Shown here in pieces: positions 17,285 through 25,011 of a stretch of DNA of 64,000 bases. The notes under the pieces were generated by a model. The model ran no database searches. It had not been told where the DNA came from and was given only the letters and a program-made list of their open reading frames with translations. This stretch comes from Actinoplanes sp. TBRC 11911. GTDB taxonomy: Bacteria; Actinomycetota; Actinomycetes; Mycobacteriales; Micromonosporaceae. Every line of letters starts with the position of its first letter. Position 1 is the stretch's first letter. Location of the stretch: the NCBI RefSeq assembly GCF_012933445.1, contig NZ_JABBNC010000041.1, forward strand, positions 1 to 64,000, read 5' to 3'. Made by a program: the position numbers and the translations under genes.

Positions 17285-19423
17285 CTAGACCTCCTGTTTC
17301 AAGGAACGCAGCAGAACCGTCGCGACGTCGACGACCTCGACGTTCTCCTGCTCGCCCTTGCCGGTGACGCCGTCACCGATCATGGTGGAGCAGAACGGGC
17401 AGCCGACCGCGATCGTCTTCGCACCGGTCGCCAGCGCCTCCTCGGTGCGCTCGACGTTGATCCGCTTGCCGATCTTCTCTTCCATCCACATCCGGGCGCC
17501 GCCGGCCCCGCAGCAGAAGGAACGCTCCTGGTTGCGCGGCATCTCGACGAGGTTGCCGACGGCCTGGCCGAGCACCTCGCGCGGCGCGTCGAACACCCGG
17601 TTGTGCCGGCCCAGGTAGCAGGGGTCGTGGTACGTCACATCGCCCTCGATCGGCTGGACCGGGGTGAGCTTGCCCTGCTGAACCAGGTGCGAGAGCAGCT
17701 GGGTGTGGTGCACGACCTCGACCTTGAGGCCGAGCTGCTCGTACTCGTTGCCGAGCGTGTTGAAGCAGTGCGGGCAGCTGGCGACGATCTTCTTGACCTT
17801 CGCCTCCTGCAGCGTCTCGACGTTCTGCTGGGCCAGCATCTGGAAGACGAACTCGTTGCCGATGCGGCGGGCCGGGTCGCCGGTGCAGGTCTCGCCCTCA
17901 CCCAGGATCGCGAAGTCGACGCCGGCCTCGTGCAGCAGCGTCGCCACCGCGCGAGTGGTCTTCTTCGCCCGGTCCTCGAACGCGCCGGCGCAGCCCACCC
18001 AGAACAGGTACTCGAAGTCCTCGGTCTCGCCGGCCCTCTTGATCTCGAAGTCGAGACCCTTGGTCCAGTCCTCGCGGGTGTTCTGCGGCGCGCCCCACGG
18101 GTTGCCCTTGTTCTCCAGGTTGCGCAGCATCACGCCGGCCTCGGACGGGAAGCTCGACTCGATCAGCACCTGGTAGCGGCGCATGTCGACGATCGCGTCG
18201 ACGTGCTCGATGTCGACCGGGCACTGCTCGACACACGCACCACACGTGGTGCAGGACCAGAGCACGTCCGGGTCGATGACGCCGTTCTCCTCGGCCGTCC
18301 CGATCAGCGGTCGATCCGCCTCGGCCAGGGCGAGCACGTCCATGTGCGCGAGCTGAGCCGCGGTGGCGCGCTCCTCGCCGGTCAGATCCTTACCGCCGCC
18401 GCCGAGCAGGTACGGGGCCTTGGCGTACGCGTGATCGCGCAGTGACATCACGAGGAGCTTGGGCGACAACGGCTTGGCAGTGTTCCACGCCGGGCACTGC
18501 GACTGGCAGCGACCGCACTCGGTGCAGGTGGAGAAGTCGAGCAGACCCTTCCAGCTGAACTGCTCGACCTGAGCGACGCCGAACTGGTCCTTCTCCGGGT
18601 CGGCCTCCTCGAAGTCGAGGGGCTTGCCGCCGCTCATCATCGGCCGCAGCGCGCCCAGACCCGAGCCGGCCGGCTTCTCCGGACTGCGCTTGAAGAAGAT
18701 GTTGAAGAACGCGAGGAAGCGGTGCCACGCCACGCCCATGGTCGGGTTCAGCGCGATGGTGATCAGCCAGCCCATCGAGATGAGCAGCTTGACGAGGGCG
18801 ACCCAGGTGGGACCGTCGCTCGCCGCCGGGAGCAGCGAGCCGACGCCGTGGCTGAGCGGAGTCGCCCAGACCGGGAAGTCGAACGTGTCGTTGGCGACCT
18901 TGAACCCGCGGATCAGGAAGCCGCAGATCAGGACGCCGACGATGACGAACTCGACGAAGTACGCCTGCCACATGGTCGAGCCGAGGAACCGGCTGCGATT
19001 CTGCCTGCCTGGCTTGGACCGCTGCCGGACGAAGACCAGGTAGAGGATGCCGAGCAGGCCGAGGATGCCGATCCACTCGGTGACGAAGCCGTAGACCACC
19101 CAGTGCCCGATCAGCGGCAGCTCACCCGTCGGGCTGACGACCTCGAAGTACGCCTCGAGGACCAGCAGGAACAGGATCATGAAGGAGGTCATCACGAACC
19201 AGTGGGCGGCACCGATCGCGCTCCACTTGAGCATCCGCGTGTGGCCGAAGATCTCCTTGAGCATCGTCGCGGTGCGCGTGCCCTTGGCCGAGAAGCGCTC
19301 CGGATCGGGTTGGCCCTGCCGGATCACCGCCGTGATGGTCAGCACCGCCCGCACCGCGAGGACCACGGCCGTGATCGTCACGGCGCCGGCCAGAACGGTG
19401 GCGACTATCTGCGGGATGCCCAT
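17285..19423 (-). CDS. Membrane Fe-S oxidoreductase (FadF/HdrD-like)
   Basis: 712-aa electron-transfer protein. The N-terminus is membrane-embedded (helices near residues 5-30, 75-95, 105-130 and others). A soluble core follows with two [4Fe-4S] motifs, CTECGRCQSQCP and CTTCGACVEQCP, and two cysteine-rich CCG-type domains ending SCPHCFNTLGNEY and RSFCCGAGGARMW. This is the layout of FadF / Rv0338c-type reductases that accept electrons from ETF during beta-oxidation and reduce menaquinone. A palindromic operator matching that of the acyl-CoA dehydrogenase lies 37 nt upstream, which supports this reading. It is monocistronic; a strong hairpin separates it from crgA. HdrD-like heterodisulfide activity is an older annotation for the fold and less likely here. 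Confidence 0.88.
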   Translation of the reverse strand: MGIPQIVATVLAGAVTITAVVLAVRAVLTITAVIRQGQPDPERFSAKGTRTATMLKEIFGHTRMLKWSAIGAAHWFVMTSFMILFLLVLEAYFEVVSPTGELPLIGHWVVYGFVTEWIGILGLLGILYLVFVRQRSKPGRQNRSRFLGSTMWQAYFVEFVIVGVLICGFLIRGFKVANDTFDFPVWATPLSHGVGSLLPAASDGPTWVALVKLLISMGWLITIALNPTMGVAWHRFLAFFNIFFKRSPEKPAGSGLGALRPMMSGGKPLDFEEADPEKDQFGVAQVEQFSWKGLLDFSTCTECGRCQSQCPAWNTAKPLSPKLLVMSLRDHAYAKAPYLLGGGGKDLTGEERATAAQLAHMDVLALAEADRPLIGTAEENGVIDPDVLWSCTTCGACVEQCPVDIEHVDAIVDMRRYQVLIESSFPSEAGVMLRNLENKGNPWGAPQNTREDWTKGLDFEIKRAGETEDFEYLFWVGCAGAFEDRAKKTTRAVATLLHEAGVDFAILGEGETCTGDPARRIGNEFVFQMLAQQNVETLQEAKVKKIVASCPHCFNTLGNEYEQLGLKVEVVHHTQLLSHLVQQGKLTPVQPIEGDVTYHDPCYLGRHNRVFDAPREVLGQAVGNLVEMPRNQERSFCCGAGGARMWMEEKIGKRINVERTEEALATGAKTIAVGCPFCSTMIGDGVTGKGEQENVEVVDVATVLLRSLKQEV

Positions 19424-19459
19424 GCGTTGTGCCTCCTCGATCGGCGCTCCGCCGCTATG

Positions 19460-19473
19460 TTACTCACCAGTAA
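19460..19473. promoter_or_regulatory. Palindromic operator upstream of FadF-like gene
   Basis: TTACTCACCAGTAA lies 37 nt before the start codon on the minus strand. The outer arms TTACT/AGTAA are perfectly inverted. The site shares 12 of 14 bases with the operator at 5148-5161 and sits at a similar distance from the gene, so one TetR-type regulator may control both. Confidence 0.65.
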
Positions 19474-19516
19474 TCGACGGACGCACCTGAGCGCTGCGCT
19501 GTGTTACGTATAGCTG

Positions 19517-19550
19517 AGAGCGCACCCCGCTTCAGCGCGGGATGCGCTCT
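19517..19550. terminator. Strong hairpin downstream of crgA
   Basis: AGAGCGCA (19517-19524) pairs with TGCGCTCT (19543-19550). An inner CCCGC/GCGGG stem and a 6-nt loop complete the structure, with one C/A mismatch. It lies 26 nt after the crgA stop on the minus strand and likely ends that transcript. Confidence 0.75.
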
Positions 19551-19575
19551 GAGTGAAGAACGGCTCAGTGCTGGG

Positions 19576-19839
19576 CTAGCGCCACTTCGACAGGATGGCG
19601 AGGGAGCCGACCATGCAACCGAAGCCGATCGCGAGGTTCCAATACCGCCAGGCCTCGACCGGGTACTGCTGCGAGGACAGGTAATACACGACCAACCAGG
19701 CGATGCCGACGACGATGAGGCCCACCGCGGTGATCGGCAGCCACGTCGGACTAGGTTTCTTGGACGCCGCGGCAGCCGCCGGGCGGATGTCCGTCGGCGG
19801 GGTGTAGACCTTCTTCTTGCGAACCTGAGACTTCGGCAC
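19576..19839 (-). CDS. crgA: Cell division protein CrgA
   Basis: 87-aa small membrane protein with the CrgA layout: a basic N-terminus PKSQVRKKKVYTPP, a first helix LPITAVGLIVVGIAWLVVYYL, a short external loop (SSQQYPVEAWRYW) and a second helix LAIGFGCMVGSLAILSKWR. In actinobacteria CrgA recruits or modulates FtsZ- and PBP-containing complexes at the septum. The GTG at 19839 has AGGAGAG upstream and gives the conserved PKSQVRKKK start. The gene diverges from the DUF881/sortase operon, the standard origin-proximal arrangement in this phylum. Confidence 0.95.
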   Translation of the reverse strand: MPKSQVRKKKVYTPPTDIRPAAAAASKKPSPTWLPITAVGLIVVGIAWLVVYYLSSQQYPVEAWRYWNLAIGFGCMVGSLAILSKWR

Positions 19840-20016
19840 GGTGCTCTCCTGAAGGGCAACAAGTGGTGAACAACCCACCTCTGAGCGGCTCGGGTGATCC
19901 CTTTTGCTGCCCGTGGCGAATACTGTTCGACAGCTAGCGTAGTCAAGGCGGCGCGCAGTGACGCACCCGCCAGGCGAAGAAAATGCCGGAGCGCGGCATT
20001 CGGGGAGGACAAGTCA

Positions 20017-20829
20017 GTGGAATACACCACCGGCGCGCCCTCGTGGCGGCTCGTGTTGCGGCGCGCACTGCGTGCTGTGATACCGCGCCGGCGCATCCGG
20101 CGGACGCGCGGATGGGCGGTCGGGGTTCCGCTGATCGCGCTGGCGGCGGGCCTGCTTTTCACCACCTCGGCGAGGACCGCTGACGGTACGCAGTTGCGCG
20201 ATGACCGACGGCCCCAGCTCGCCCAGCTCATTCAGGACAAGCGGGTACGCCTCGACGCGCGCGAGCAGACGGCGGCGAAACTTCGCAACGAGGTCGATCA
20301 GGACACGGCCCAGCTCGCCGAAGTGGACCAGCCGGTGAAGGAGGCTCGCGAACGGGCCGACACGTTACGGGCTCCGGCCGGCTTCACGGCGCTGCAGGGC
20401 CCGGGCGTCACCGTCACTCTCAACGACTCGCCTCGGCGGCGCAGCGAGTTCGGCGCCGAGAACGCGCCCGACAACGACGATCTGGTCGTCCACCAGGGTG
20501 ATGTTCAGGCGGTGGTCAACGCACTCTGGGCTGGTGGGGCCGAGGCAATGTCGATCATGGATGTCCGCGTGATCTCCACGAGCGCGGTACGCTGTGTCGG
20601 CAACACGCTGCTCCTTCACGGCCAGGTTTTCTCCCCGCCCTTCAAGATCACTGCGATTGGCGAACCCACAGCGATGCATCGCGCGTTGGAAACCGCGGAC
20701 GGGGTCCAGCAGTTCCGCGATGCGGTCGCCGACTTCGGCCTTGGTTATACCGAAACCGTCGAGAGGAACGTGACAGTGCGGGCGTACGACGGCTCGAGCG
20801 ACCTCCGATCCGCGCGGGTTGCCAACTGA
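20017..20829 (+). CDS. DUF881 family membrane-anchored protein
   Basis: 270-aa single-pass protein. A basic N-terminus (VLRRALRAVIPRRRIRRTRG) precedes one membrane helix (AVGVPLIALAAGLLFTTSA). An extracytoplasmic coiled coil follows (QLIQDKRVRLDAREQTAAKLRNEVDQDTAQL..., about residues 78-125), then the DUF881 domain with GPGVTVTLNDSP, DNDDLVVHQGDVQAVVNALWAGGAEAMSIMDVRV and the closing YDGSSDLRSA. DUF881 proteins usually accompany crgA and cell-wall genes; their role is unresolved. The GTG at 20017 has GGGGAGGA at good spacing. The stop overlaps the sortase ATG (TGATG), so the two are translationally coupled. Confidence 0.88.
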   Translation: MEYTTGAPSWRLVLRRALRAVIPRRRIRRTRGWAVGVPLIALAAGLLFTTSARTADGTQLRDDRRPQLAQLIQDKRVRLDAREQTAAKLRNEVDQDTAQLAEVDQPVKEARERADTLRAPAGFTALQGPGVTVTLNDSPRRRSEFGAENAPDNDDLVVHQGDVQAVVNALWAGGAEAMSIMDVRVISTSAVRCVGNTLLLHGQVFSPPFKITAIGEPTAMHRALETADGVQQFRDAVADFGLGYTETVERNVTVRAYDGSSDLRSARVAN

Positions 20830-23800
20830 TGGCGGGCGAGAACACTCCGACGTCGGGCGGCGGTTCGGGGCGGCACCGCGCACCCGACGGGGATGCTCAG
20901 ACGGCTTACATCCCGCGCATCACCGACGCCTCCCCGGATGGCGTGCCGGGCGGGCCGCTGGCGCCTCCCGTGGGGCTCGGCGCCGCGACTGTCCCATCCG
21001 CACCGTCCGCAGCCGCACCCGCACCCGCACCAACGGGCGCTGTGGCCGCGTCGCCCGCAGCCGCTCCCGGGGTGCCTGGCACTGTTCCCGGGTCGCCCAG
21101 CGTTACGCCGACATCGCCGGGAGTCGTTCCCGCGCCGGCCGGTGGCGCCGCTCCACAGCCTGGGGTCGTTACGCAGCCTGGGGTCGTTACGCAGCCTGGG
21201 GTCGCTGCCCAGCCTGGGGTCGTTACGCAGCCTGGGGTTGCTGCGCCGCCTGGGGTTGCTGCGCCGCCTGGGGTTGCTGCGCCGCCGCCCATGGCTGGTG
21301 CCGCAACGCCCGGGGCCGCCCAGCCTCGGCCAGGGGCCGCCCCGGCGCCGTTTCCCGCCGCAGCGGGCCCGTCAGGTGCCGTTCCGGCCGCCTTCCCGGC
21401 TCCGGCCGCCTCTGGGCCCGATCCCGCGGCCTTCCCAGCCCCTGCCGGCCCGACTGCCACGGCGCCCGGTTCCGCTCCTGCCGGGTTCCCCAGTGCTTCT
21501 GGTGCTGTGCCGGCGCCGGCCAACGTTCCGGCTCCCACCGCGGCCCCGGCGGGAACGCCGTCCTCGTCAGCGCCCGAAACCCTTCACGCTCAGCCCGACG
21601 AGGGTGTGCGGCGACGCATCGCGGCCGCGCGCGAGGCCGCAGCCCGTGCGGCAGGTGCGCAAGCCGCCCCGCAGAGCGCTGATCCGGATGTGAGCGCGGC
21701 CGTGGCGGCCGCACGGATGCGCAGCGCCGAGCCAACGACGACGGCCGCCTCGGCCGGCTTCACGCTCACCGGCGGCGCCGCACCGACCTCGCCACCGGCG
21801 AACGGCTTCGCCGGAACGCCTCCGCAGCCGAACATTGTCGCCCAGAACGTCCCTCAATCGGGTGATTTGTCCCATCGGCAGCCCGAGGGTTTTGCGGCTC
21901 GTGGCACCGAAGTGAACGCGCGCGGCGCCGAGGCGAACGCGCCCGGCGCCCGGCGGGATGCCGAGGAGTCGCCGAGCTATGTTCCACCGCGCCCGGCACA
22001 GCCGGGCGACGCACCGCGATTCCCCACCGCTAACGGGCAGCAGCAGGCCGGAAACGGCCAGCAGTTCACGGGTTCGGCAACCGCGGCCTATCCGCAGACC
22101 ACCAACGGCGACTTCCGCACACCCAGCGAGGATCCCGCCGCGTACCAATTCCACAACGGCCCGGTCAGTCCCGCGGTAGGCGCCTCGGTCCCCGCCAGCC
22201 CGGCGGTCGGCGCCGCCGTGCCCGCCAGCCCGGCCGTGGGTGCCGCGTTCGCCGGTAGCCCGCCAGCCGGCAACGCTTTCGTCGCGGCGACCCGCCCGGC
22301 CGGCAGCGCCACGTCCGCGACGCCCGGTGGGCAGGCCATGCGCCCGGCCTACCCCGGCAGCGCCAACGGCACTTTTTCGGGCGGCGCCCCGGGCACCTAT
22401 CCCGGCAGCACCGCCCTGGCTGGAAGTCCGGCATACCCGACCGGCGGACCGTCCTATCCGGGCGGTAATGGCCACACCGGCGCGGTCGCCTACCCAGGCA
22501 GCGCGGCAAACGGCCACACCGCCTACCCCGGCAACGCGACTGAAACCACCGCTTACCCCGGTAGCGACGCGCCGAACGGCCACTCGGCCGCCACCGCCTA
22601 CTCCGGCGGCCACACCGGCCCGACAGTGTTCCCCGGCGGCAGTGCGGGCGGCGGCCAGTCCGGCACCGCGGCCTACCCCGCCGCGAACCCGGCCAACGGC
22701 CACACCGGCGGACCGGCCTATCCCGGTGGCGGCGCCGGAAGCCAGAGCGGCGGCGCCGGAACGCACAACGGGACCGGAACCCACAACGGCACTGGCACGC
22801 ACAACGGCACTGGGACGCACAGCGGCGCCGGAACGCGCAACGGCGCCCAAGGCGGCCGCGGCAACACCACCAGCTTCGCCAGCACCACCTCGTTCTTCAG
22901 CAATGCCGCGGATGCTGCGGCCCCGGGCGGCCTCCCCGCCAACGACGCGCCCCAGGATCCACACGAGACCGCCGTCATCAGCACATCAGACGCGCCTACC
23001 GGGCTGCTTCCCTCGTTGAGGCGTACGACATCCGCACCTCAACCACCGCCCATCAAGGAAGCGACGGCTCTCATGTCCGCAGTGCCCGGTGTGGCGGCGA
23101 AGGCCGCGAAGGCGAAAGCCGAGCCGGACGCCGCCCTCGGTGCCGCCGAGGCCGTCCCGGCACTTCCAGGCGCCGTCCCCGCGCCGAGCATCGACGAGCC
23201 GGGCGACGACGACGGGCCGAAGCGCGGCGAGCGCGTGGTGAAGCTGCGGCCGGAGCAGACCGGCGAGGGCTACAAGAGCGTGTACTCGGAGCTGACCCGC
23301 CCGACCGTCGGCTCCCGGATCCGCGGGGGAATCCGGATCTCCGGCGAGCTGATGATCACCTTCGGGTTGATCGTGCTGCTGTTCGCGGGCTACGAGGTGT
23401 TCGGTAACTCGGCCGAGGTGCAGCACGAGCAGGACGCGCTCTCGCAGGAGCTGGACCAGTCGTGGAACGACCCGACCGTCGGTCCGACCAAGGCGCCGAT
23501 CGGTCCGGCCGCGCCCGCCGCGAACCTGGTCGGCCGTCTCTACATCCCGAAGCTGAAAAAGGAGTGGGTGGTCGTCAACGGCGTCACCCCCAAGGACATC
23601 AAGGGAGCGCCCGGCCACTACCCGGACAGCGCGATGCCCGGCGAGGTCGGCAACTTCTCGGTCGCCGGGCACCGGATCCGCAAGATCTTCTGGTTCATCG
23701 ACGAGCTGCACCCGGGTGACGTCATCGGCGTCGAGACCAGGGACAGCTGGTACGTGTACAAGGTGTACGGCGACCAGGTCGTCAAGCCGACCCAGGTCGA

Positions 23801-23987
23801 GGTGGTGGCCCCGGTACCGAACCACCCGGGTCAGACGCCGACCAAGAAGCTGCTCACGTTGACCACGTGCAACCCGAAGTTCAACAACTACCAGCGGCTC
23901 ATCGTGCACGCCGAGCTCGCGCGTACGGTCAAGCGTGACCCGAGCCTGCCCGACGCCGGCATGCCGGCCGAGATGAAGACGAAGTAG
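20829..23987 (+). CDS. Class E sortase with very long disordered N-terminal arm
   Basis: 1052-aa protein. The last 250 residues are a class E sortase: a membrane helix (LMITFGLIVLLFAGYEVF, about residue 840), the core AANLVGRLYIPKLKKEWVVV, the catalytic His in FSVAGHRI, the catalytic Cys in LLTLTTCNPKFNNYQRLIVHAEL, and the later Arg. Sortases cleave a C-terminal sorting motif and join proteins to the cell wall. Ahead of the helix lie about 830 residues of Pro/Ala/Gly/Thr-rich low complexity with several repeat types (PGVVTQ at about 111-150; PASPAVGA; AYPG/NGHT units; THNGTG at about 645-670). With the helix oriented as in sortases this arm would be cytoplasmic. Ordinary class E sortases are about 200-350 aa. 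Residues about 750-790 (PDAALGAAEAVPALPG) end the arm. No substrate with an obvious sorting signal is seen in the window. Confidence 0.88.
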   Translation: MAGENTPTSGGGSGRHRAPDGDAQTAYIPRITDASPDGVPGGPLAPPVGLGAATVPSAPSAAAPAPAPTGAVAASPAAAPGVPGTVPGSPSVTPTSPGVVPAPAGGAAPQPGVVTQPGVVTQPGVAAQPGVVTQPGVAAPPGVAAPPGVAAPPPMAGAATPGAAQPRPGAAPAPFPAAAGPSGAVPAAFPAPAASGPDPAAFPAPAGPTATAPGSAPAGFPSASGAVPAPANVPAPTAAPAGTPSSSAPETLHAQPDEGVRRRIAAAREAAARAAGAQAAPQSADPDVSAAVAAARMRSAEPTTTAASAGFTLTGGAAPTSPPANGFAGTPPQPNIVAQNVPQSGDLSHRQPEGFAARGTEVNARGAEANAPGARRDAEESPSYVPPRPAQPGDAPRFPTANGQQQAGNGQQFTGSATAAYPQTTNGDFRTPSEDPAAYQFHNGPVSPAVGASVPASPAVGAAVPASPAVGAAFAGSPPAGNAFVAATRPAGSATSATPGGQAMRPAYPGSANGTFSGGAPGTYPGSTALAGSPAYPTGGPSYPGGNGHTGAVAYPGSAANGHTAYPGNATETTAYPGSDAPNGHSAATAYSGGHTGPTVFPGGSAGGGQSGTAAYPAANPANGHTGGPAYPGGGAGSQSGGAGTHNGTGTHNGTGTHNGTGTHSGAGTRNGAQGGRGNTTSFASTTSFFSNAADAAAPGGLPANDAPQDPHETAVISTSDAPTGLLPSLRRTTSAPQPPPIKEATALMSAVPGVAAKAAKAKAEPDAALGAAEAVPALPGAVPAPSIDEPGDDDGPKRGERVVKLRPEQTGEGYKSVYSELTRPTVGSRIRGGIRISGELMITFGLIVLLFAGYEVFGNSAEVQHEQDALSQELDQSWNDPTVGPTKAPIGPAAPAANLVGRLYIPKLKKEWVVVNGVTPKDIKGAPGHYPDSAMPGEVGNFSVAGHRIRKIFWFIDELHPGDVIGVETRDSWYVYKVYGDQVVKPTQVEVVAPVPNHPGQTPTKKLLTLTTCNPKFNNYQRLIVHAELARTVKRDPSLPDAGMPAEMKTK
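21159..21284 (+). repeat. Seven 18-nt coding repeats (PGV-x-x-x)
   Basis: Seven tandem 18-nt units of the form CCTGGGGTCGTTACGCAG, drifting to CCTGGGGTTGCTGCGCCG, encode PGVVTQ or PGVAAP hexapeptides inside the disordered arm of the sortase. Because 18 is a multiple of three, copy-number change would not break the frame. The near identity of copies points to recent slippage. Confidence 0.95.
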
Positions 23988-23989
23988 CC

Positions 23990-24319
23990 ATGTACGCCTG
24001 GATCTGGCGCAAACTTCCGTTCGGCGTGTGGGGCAAGCTCGCCGGCTCTCTCGGCCTGGCGGTGGCGACGATCGCCCTGCTCTGGTACGTGGTTTTCCCC
24101 GCTGCCACCCCGCTGCTGCCGTTCGACGACGTCCAGGTGACGGACAACGGTCAGGACACCGGCACGTCGCGGACCGATCCCGACTCGGTGACCCCGGCCG
24201 AGTCCGGAGCGCCGGACGAGATCCCCTACAGCACCGAGACGAACGAGCCGGACCCGTCGCACTCGGCCAGCCCGAAGCAGTCGAAGACGTCCGCGCCGAC
24301 CGACCTTCCGGGGGAGTGA
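23990..24319 (+). CDS. Small single-pass membrane protein of the sortase operon
   Basis: 109-aa protein with a short basic N-terminus (MYAWIWRKLPFGVWGKL), one membrane helix (AGSLGLAVATIALLWYVVFP) and an acidic Ser/Thr/Pro-rich tail (TDPDSVTPAESGAPDEI and further), presumably outside the cell. It starts 2 nt after the sortase stop and ends 2 nt before the amidotransferase ATG, so it is part of one operon. No family is recognised with certainty; small proteins of this layout sit at this position in related genomes. A role with the sortase is an inference from context. Confidence 0.75.
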   Translation: MYAWIWRKLPFGVWGKLAGSLGLAVATIALLWYVVFPAATPLLPFDDVQVTDNGQDTGTSRTDPDSVTPAESGAPDEIPYSTETNEPDPSHSASPKQSKTSAPTDLPGE

Positions 24320-24321
24320 CG

Positions 24322-24972
24322 ATGCGCATTCTGGTGATCGACAACTACGACTCGTTCGTCTTCAACCTGGTGCAGTATCTGGGCCAGCTAGGCGCCGACT
24401 GCGAGGTCCGGCGCAACGACGAGATCTCGGTGGCGGACGTCGGTACGTTCGGCGCCGCCGGCATCCTGCTGTCCCCCGGGCCGGGCACTCCGGAACGGGC
24501 CGGTATCACCATGGACGTCATCCGGGCGTACGCGGGAAAGCTTCCGATGTTCGGGGTTTGCCTCGGCCATCAGGCGATCGGGGCCGCGTTCGGTGCGACC
24601 GTGACCCGCGCTCCGGAGCTGCTGCACGGCAAGACGTCCGAAGTGCACCACACCGGCGCGGGTGTGCTGGCCGGCCTTCCGGAGCCGTTCACCGCGACCC
24701 GCTACCACTCGCTGGCCGTACTGCCCGAGACGCTGCCCGCCGAGATCGAGGTGACCGGCCGCACCGAGTCGGGCGTCGTGATGGCGATGCGGCACCGGGA
24801 GCTGCCGATCGAGGGTGTGCAGTTCCACCCAGAGTCGGTGCTCACCGAGGGCGGGCACACCATGCTCGCGAACTGGCTCGCCTTCTGCGGGCTGACGAGC
24901 GCGCTGGAGAAGGCGCCGGCCCTGGCCGCCGAGGTGGAAACCCGCCGCCGGGCCGCGTTCGCGTCGGTCTGA
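24322..24972 (+). CDS. Glutamine amidotransferase, anthranilate/aminodeoxychorismate synthase component II
   Basis: 216-aa class I glutamine amidotransferase of the TrpG/PabA family. It supplies ammonia from glutamine to chorismate-using partners for tryptophan or folate synthesis. Signatures are ILVIDNYDSFVFNLVQYLG, LLSPGPGTPERAG, the nucleophile elbow FGVCLGHQAIG with the catalytic Cys, and the His/Glu pair in GVQFHPESVLTEGG. GGAG precedes the ATG at 24322. The gene is the last in the DUF881-sortase operon, as in most actinobacterial origin regions, where it is usually called pabA or trpG. No component I gene is nearby, so which pathway it serves cannot be decided from context. Confidence 0.93.
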   Translation: MRILVIDNYDSFVFNLVQYLGQLGADCEVRRNDEISVADVGTFGAAGILLSPGPGTPERAGITMDVIRAYAGKLPMFGVCLGHQAIGAAFGATVTRAPELLHGKTSEVHHTGAGVLAGLPEPFTATRYHSLAVLPETLPAEIEVTGRTESGVVMAMRHRELPIEGVQFHPESVLTEGGHTMLANWLAFCGLTSALEKAPALAAEVETRRRAAFASV

Positions 24973-24976
24973 AAGG

Positions 24977-24998
24977 GGCCGCCCCCGAGGGGGCGGCC
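24977..24998. terminator. Convergent terminator between pabA-type gene and pknB
   Basis: GGCCGCCCC (24977-24985) and GGGGCGGCC (24990-24998) form a perfect 9-bp stem over a CGAG loop. It lies 5 nt after the + strand stop and 14 nt from the minus-strand pknB stop, so it can serve both directions. Confidence 0.85.
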
Positions 24999-25011
24999 GC
25001 ACTCTCGCCTC

